From: an uncultured Alistipes sp.
Lineage (GTDB): Bacteria > Bacteroidota > Bacteroidia > Bacteroidales > Rikenellaceae
Direction of reading: 5' to 3'
DNA: 64,000 nucleotides
Assembly: GCF_949296715.1 (NCBI RefSeq)
Contig: NZ_CASFQD010000013.1
Coordinates: 22,958 to 86,957 of the forward strand
Numbering within the stretch: the stretch's first letter is position 1; each line of letters starts with the position of its first letter. Shown here one piece after another: positions 60,935-64,000 of this stretch. The notes below the pieces were generated by a model. The model saw only the letters and a program-made list of their open reading frames with translations, did no database searches and was not told the origin of the DNA. Both the position numbers and the translations under genes were made by a program.

Positions 60935-61570
60935 ATGATGGAAAAGAAAATTGCCGAAGACCTGCTTTCGATCGGTGCGGTATTCCTGCGCCCCGAGCAG
61001 CCGTTTACCTGGGCCAGCGGTATCAAGAGCCCGATCTATTGCGACAACCGCCTGACGCTGACGGCGCCCGCGGTGCGCAACCACGTGGAGGCCGGGCTGG
61101 CCGAGACCGTGCGCACGAAGTTCCCCGACGCCGAGGTGCTCATGGGAACCTCGACGGCCGGCATTGCCCATGCCGCCATCACGGCGACGATCCTCGACCT
61201 GCCGATGGGCTACGTCCGCTCCGGAGCGAAGGACCACGGGCGCGGCAACCGCATCGAAGGTCGTCTGGAGAAGGGACAGAAGGTGGTCGTCATCGAGGAC
61301 CTGATCTCGACCGCCGGGTCGTGCATCGAGGTGGTCGAGGCGCTGCGCGAGGCGGGCGCCGAGGTGCTGGGTGTGGCTTCGATCTTCACCTACGGTATGA
61401 AGAAGGGGCTCGACCGCCTGCGCGAGGCCGGGGTGGTCAACTACAGCCTCTCGAACCTCGACACGCTGGTCGAGGTGGCCGCCGAGAAGGGATACATCCG
61501 CCCCGAAGACAAGGAGCGCCTGCTGCGTTTCCGCGACAACCCCTCGGACGAGAGCTGGATGGAGAAGTAG
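60935..61570 (+). CDS. pyrE: Orotate phosphoribosyltransferase
   Basis: A 211-residue enzyme forming OMP from orotate and PRPP. The start at 60935 gives MMEKKIAEDLLSIGAVFL, in line with the family; the second ATG is also possible. It shows FTWASGIKSPIYCDNR, GTSTAGIAHAA, KDHGRGNRIEG and the PRPP-binding motif VVVIEDLISTAGS. It follows the S41-like gene by 19 bp and is followed by pyrB after 67 bp. Confidence 0.96.
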   Translation: MMEKKIAEDLLSIGAVFLRPEQPFTWASGIKSPIYCDNRLTLTAPAVRNHVEAGLAETVRTKFPDAEVLMGTSTAGIAHAAITATILDLPMGYVRSGAKDHGRGNRIEGRLEKGQKVVVIEDLISTAGSCIEVVEALREAGAEVLGVASIFTYGMKKGLDRLREAGVVNYSLSNLDTLVEVAAEKGYIRPEDKERLLRFRDNPSDESWMEK

Positions 61571-61637
61571 CGCCGGCAGCACAGGGCCGGAAGAGAGTAG
61601 TTCCGATCATACAATACACACGATAAAACAAGCAACC

Positions 61638-62723
61638 ATGCGACATTTGATAGACCCGACCGATCTGACCGTCGAGGAGACCGAGCAGATCGTCTCCCTG
61701 GCGGAGGACATCATCGCCAACCGTGCCAGGTACCGCGAAGCCTGCAAGGGCAGGAAGCTGGCGACGCTCTTCTACGAACCCTCGACGCGCACGCGCCTGA
61801 GCTTCACCTCGGCGATGCTCGAACTGGGCGGCGAGGTCATCGGCTTCTCGGACGCCAACTCCTCGTCCGTCTCGAAGGGCGAGACCGTGGCCGACACCGT
61901 GCGGGTGATCCGCTGCTTCGCGGACATCATCGCCATGCGCCACTTCAAGGAGGGGGCGCCGCTCGTGGCCTCGCAGTACGCCGGCATCCCGGTCATCAAC
62001 GCCGGGGACGGCAGCCATGCCCACCCGACGCAGACACTTACGGACCTGCTGACGATCAAGCGCGAGAAGGGGCGCTTCGACCACATGACCATCGGCTTCT
62101 GCGGCGACCTGAAGTTCGGCCGCACGGTCCACTCGCTCATCAAGGCGCTGTCGCGCTACGAGGGCATCCAGGTGATCCTCATCTCGCCCGAGGAGCTGCG
62201 CCTGCCCGACTACATGCTCCACGAGATGAGCTCCTCGTCGCGCATCACCTTCCGCGAGGTGCGCACCATGGAGGAGGTGATGCCCGAACTGGACATCCTC
62301 TACATGACGCGCGTGCAGAAGGAGCGTTTCCTCGACGAGGAGGAGTTCGACCGCGTGAAGGACAGCTTCGTGCTCGACCCCGAGAAGCTGAAGACCGCGA
62401 AGAAGGACATGATTATCCTCCACCCGCTGCCGCGCGTCAACGAGATCACGCGCGCCGTGGACAACGACCCCCGCGCGGCCTACTTCCGGCAGGTCGAGAA
62501 CGGCAAGTTCGTGCGCATGGCGTTGATATACACGCTGCTGCAATGGGCCGACGAGAACCGTCCCTACACGCACACGCCGGTCTTCAACGAGGAGTACATC
62601 GTCAACGAGCTGGAGTGCCCGAACCGGCGCTGCATCTCGGCGACCGAGGATGTAGACCAGCTCTTCCGCCGCGCGGCCGACGGTACGTGCCGCTGCGCCT
62701 ACTGCGAGGCGAAGGCCCGCTGA
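61638..62723 (+). CDS. pyrB: Aspartate carbamoyltransferase with fused PyrI-type zinc domain
   Basis: A 361-residue protein. Residues 1-305 are the PyrB catalytic chain, with the carbamoyl-phosphate motif FYEPSTRTRLSF near residue 45, NAGDGSHAHPTQTLTDL and HPLPRVNEITRAVD. A C-terminal extension of about 50 residues carries the zinc pattern of the PyrI C-terminal domain: CPNRRCIS at Cys327 and Cys332, then CAYCE at Cys353 and Cys356. The PyrI N-terminal nucleotide-binding domain is absent. No separate pyrI is seen in the window. It could form a PyrI-independent trimer or hexamer with a built-in zinc lock. Confidence 0.93.
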   Translation: MRHLIDPTDLTVEETEQIVSLAEDIIANRARYREACKGRKLATLFYEPSTRTRLSFTSAMLELGGEVIGFSDANSSSVSKGETVADTVRVIRCFADIIAMRHFKEGAPLVASQYAGIPVINAGDGSHAHPTQTLTDLLTIKREKGRFDHMTIGFCGDLKFGRTVHSLIKALSRYEGIQVILISPEELRLPDYMLHEMSSSSRITFREVRTMEEVMPELDILYMTRVQKERFLDEEEFDRVKDSFVLDPEKLKTAKKDMIILHPLPRVNEITRAVDNDPRAAYFRQVENGKFVRMALIYTLLQWADENRPYTHTPVFNEEYIVNELECPNRRCISATEDVDQLFRRAADGTCRCAYCEAKAR

Positions 62724-62773
62724 CGGCGAGGTGCATGCGGGGAGGGTGTATTTCCGCGATGTACCCCCGAATC

Positions 62774-62982
62774 CCGTTCCCTCCGGGGCCCGTTCCCTTC
62801 GGGACTTGTTTCTTCCGGAGCCTCTCTCCGGGGTCTGTCTCTTTCGGGTCCCGTCACTGTGGGGTTTCGTGCCGTCGGGAATCCTGCCCTCCGGGTTGTC
62901 GTGCCGCCGGGGCCGTCATCCCGGGTTTCATATCGTCTCGGGGTGTCTTCTCTGCGGGCCTTGTGTTGTCGGGGACGGGCAT
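62774..62982. repeat. 16-bp degenerate tandem repeat with CCGGG core
   Basis: About thirteen units close to 16 bp of the type CCCGTTCCCTCCGGGG, CCCGTTCCCTTCGGGA, CTTGTTTCTTCCGGAG and CTGCCCTCCGGGTTGT. Several units form a CCCG...CGGG mini-stem. It lies between pyrB and the purE promoter, without coding potential. Confidence 0.7.
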
Positions 62983-63016
62983 TGTCGATATTTTGTCGAT
63001 AGAATTTGTCCCGGAA

Positions 63017-63048
63017 TTTTGAAAGTAGGCCGGAATACGTTACCTTTG
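63017..63048 (+). promoter_or_regulatory. Promoter of the purEK leader
   Basis: A TTTTG element (63017-63021) and TACCTTTG (63041-63048) with 19 bp between them match the Bacteroidetes promoter. Transcription would start near 63054, about 390 bp before purE, so the leader is unusually long. Confidence 0.75.
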
Positions 63049-63228
63049 TGCATTGTTGTCCGCACCACTTCCGCCCGAAGCACCCGCAAGGGGCCGGAAA
63101 GAGAAGGAGGGGGGAGACTTGAAGGCCGGAGAGAAACGGGGAGGGGAAAAGAGATGATACCGAGGAGTAAGACGGCTGAAGTAAGGGAACGCGTAGCGGA
63201 TAAACATCGGTTAGGATAGCGAAGAGGT

Positions 63229-63372
63229 ATGAAGACGATCTGCAATATCGACCAGCGCGAACGAAAGAAACGGCAGGGCCAGGCCGCTGCATACTGTTCG
63301 TCGTCCCGAGAGCAGATGCGCTCCATGCGCTCCCGAGAGCAGCAGGTGGCAGCCTGCAACCTGCTCGGATAG
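63229..63372 (+). CDS. Putative purE leader peptide, 47 residues
   Basis: The frame starts MKTICNIDQRERKK and ends CNLLG TAG just 4 bp before the terminator stem. It is rich in Arg (7) and Gln (6); internal repeats encode SREQ twice and MRS twice. GAAGAGGT just upstream resembles a ribosome-binding site. A ribosome stopped at its end would cover the terminator 5' arm. Confidence 0.5.
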   Translation: MKTICNIDQRERKKRQGQAAAYCSSSREQMRSMRSREQQVAACNLLG

Positions 63373-63376
63373 ATAC

Positions 63377-63422
63377 GAACCGCCATGACGCACCCCGTCG
63401 TGGCGGTTCTGCTTTTGTTTTT
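63377..63422 (+). terminator. Intrinsic terminator/attenuator before purE
   Basis: GAACCGCCATGACG (63377-63390) and CGTCGTGGCGGTTC (63396-63409) pair over 14 bp with one G-U, followed by TGCTTTTGTTTTT. It ends about 24 bp before purE and directly follows the leader frame. A full-length purE message must read through it. Confidence 0.88.
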
Positions 63423-63445
63423 GATGACTTAAAACCAGAGATACG

Positions 63446-63913
63446 ATGAAGGTCGGAGTGATTATGGGTTCTGTGAGCGACTACGAGGTGATGGCCGAGG
63501 CTGTCGCCATGCTCCAGCAACTGGGTATTGATTTCGAAAAACGTGTCGTGAGCGCCCACCGGACGCCCGATCTGCTGTGCGAATACGCCAGGACGGCGCG
63601 CGAACGCGGCCTCGGCGTCATCATCGCCGGTGCGGGCGGCGCCGCCCACCTGCCGGGCATGGTGGCCTCGATGACGACGCTGCCCGTCGTGGGCGTGCCG
63701 GTGAAGTCCCGCGCCCTGAACGGGCTCGACTCGCTGCTGTCGATCGTCCAGATGCCCGCAGGCGTGCCCGTGGCCACGACGGCCATCAACGGCGCGAAGA
63801 ACGCCGCGCTGATCGCCGCGTCGATCCTCGCCCTGCAGGACGAGGCGCTGGCCGCACGTCTCGAAGCCTTCCGTGCCAAGCAGACGGCCGATGTCCTGGC
63901 CGCCGAAATCTGA
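63446..63913 (+). CDS. purE: N5-carboxyaminoimidazole ribonucleotide mutase
   Basis: A 155-residue class I PurE. It has IMGSVSDYEVM at the N terminus, the active-site SAHRTPD with its His and GAGGAAHLPGMVAS. It shifts the carboxyl of N5-CAIR to CAIR in purine synthesis. It precedes purK by 4 bp and is controlled by the leader above. Confidence 0.96.
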   Translation: MKVGVIMGSVSDYEVMAEAVAMLQQLGIDFEKRVVSAHRTPDLLCEYARTARERGLGVIIAGAGGAAHLPGMVASMTTLPVVGVPVKSRALNGLDSLLSIVQMPAGVPVATTAINGAKNAALIAASILALQDEALAARLEAFRAKQTADVLAAEI

Positions 63914-63917
63914 CGCC

Positions 63918-64000
63918 ATGCGGATGAAGACCATCGGTATCATCGGAGGCGGGCAGCTCGGGCTGATGATTGCCGAGCAGGCGCGCCTGCTCGGGGCGCG
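63918..64000 (+). CDS. purK: 5-(carboxyamino)imidazole ribonucleotide synthase, 5' part
   Basis: Only 27 codons are in the window. The start (MRMKTIGIIGGGQLGLMIAE) has the PurK N-terminal nucleotide-binding motif GGGQLG. A second in-frame ATG at 63924 gives MKTIGII and is equally possible. Its position directly after purE agrees with the call. Confidence 0.9.
   Translation, partial: MRMKTIGIIGGGQLGLMIAEQARLLGA

Noticed and set aside
62731..63219. A 162-codon plus-strand frame over the 16-bp repeat and the purE promoter
   Set aside because: It runs across the repeat array and the promoter and has a composition set by the repeat.

Overview
The window looks like chromosomal DNA from a GC-rich Bacteroidales bacterium, most like Alistipes/Rikenellaceae. 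Reasons: two SusC/SusD polysaccharide-utilisation loci (PULs), SusR-type (DUF6377) and ECF sigma/FecR regulation, a BtuG/BtuB vitamin B12 locus, and recurrent Bacteroidetes promoter elements (TAnnTTTG, sometimes with TTTG about 20 bp upstream). Coding regions are clearly GC-rich, and long antisense open frames are therefore common and mostly meaningless. The genus is inference; the phylum is well supported. No tRNA, rRNA, CRISPR array or transposase was recognised.

Layout. (1) 1-8369, minus strand: a dextran-type PUL in the order SusR-like regulator, SusC, SusD, SusE/F-like protein, GH66 dextranase (cut by the window edge). (2) 8642-9256: an orphan secreted protein. (3) 9808-19870, plus strand: ECF sigma, FecR anti-sigma, STN-containing SusC, SusD, GH18 glycosidase, and DUF1735-type LamG and F5/8C lipoproteins, resembling endoglycosidase loci for host N-glycans; closed by a strong terminator. 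(4) 20040-20270: a 44-bp tandem repeat before a GNAT-nitrilase fusion. (5) 22173-29936, minus strand: a lipoprotein, a TPR/HTH membrane regulator, DUF6064, a split ThrE-type exporter and the anaerobic ribonucleotide reductase nrdDG behind a cobalamin riboswitch. (6) 30416-34557: glycosyltransferases and GtrA, probably cell-envelope glycan assembly. (7) 34633-39580, minus strand: a second cobalamin riboswitch followed by BtuG-like, surface lipoprotein, BtuB-like and AlkD genes, several joined by 4-bp overlaps. (8) 39678-50390: GNAT, AsmA, LysO, a small regulator/membrane cluster, a 1.3-kb noncoding array of three related structured repeats, a second GNAT, mutY, a Ca/Na antiporter and a ZIP transporter. 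(9) 50587-62723: the UMP pathway, pyrC-carA-carB-pyrK-pyrD-pyrF, then a repeat island, glutaredoxin, an S41-like protein, pyrE and pyrB. (10) 62774-64000: a 16-bp repeat array, then a leader with an attenuator, purE and the start of purK.

How the parts work together. Both PULs carry complete outer-membrane capture and import pairs plus their own regulators. The two cobalamin riboswitches link B12 import and the anaerobic ribonucleotide reductase to the same cofactor signal. The pyr cluster encodes all six UMP steps. Its aspartate transcarbamylase carries a C-terminal zinc domain like that of PyrI but no nucleotide-binding domain. Upstream of both pyrC and purE lies a small leader reading frame that ends in, or just before, a strong intrinsic terminator, suggesting translation-coupled attenuation of nucleotide synthesis.

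The most unusual material is noncoding: the three-copy nested-hairpin element at 45857-47183, the inverted heptad arrays flanking a degenerate repeat at 58849-59383, and the hairpin-bearing tandem arrays at 20040 and 62774. All functional statements come from reading the sequence and from remembered family knowledge; no database search was run.
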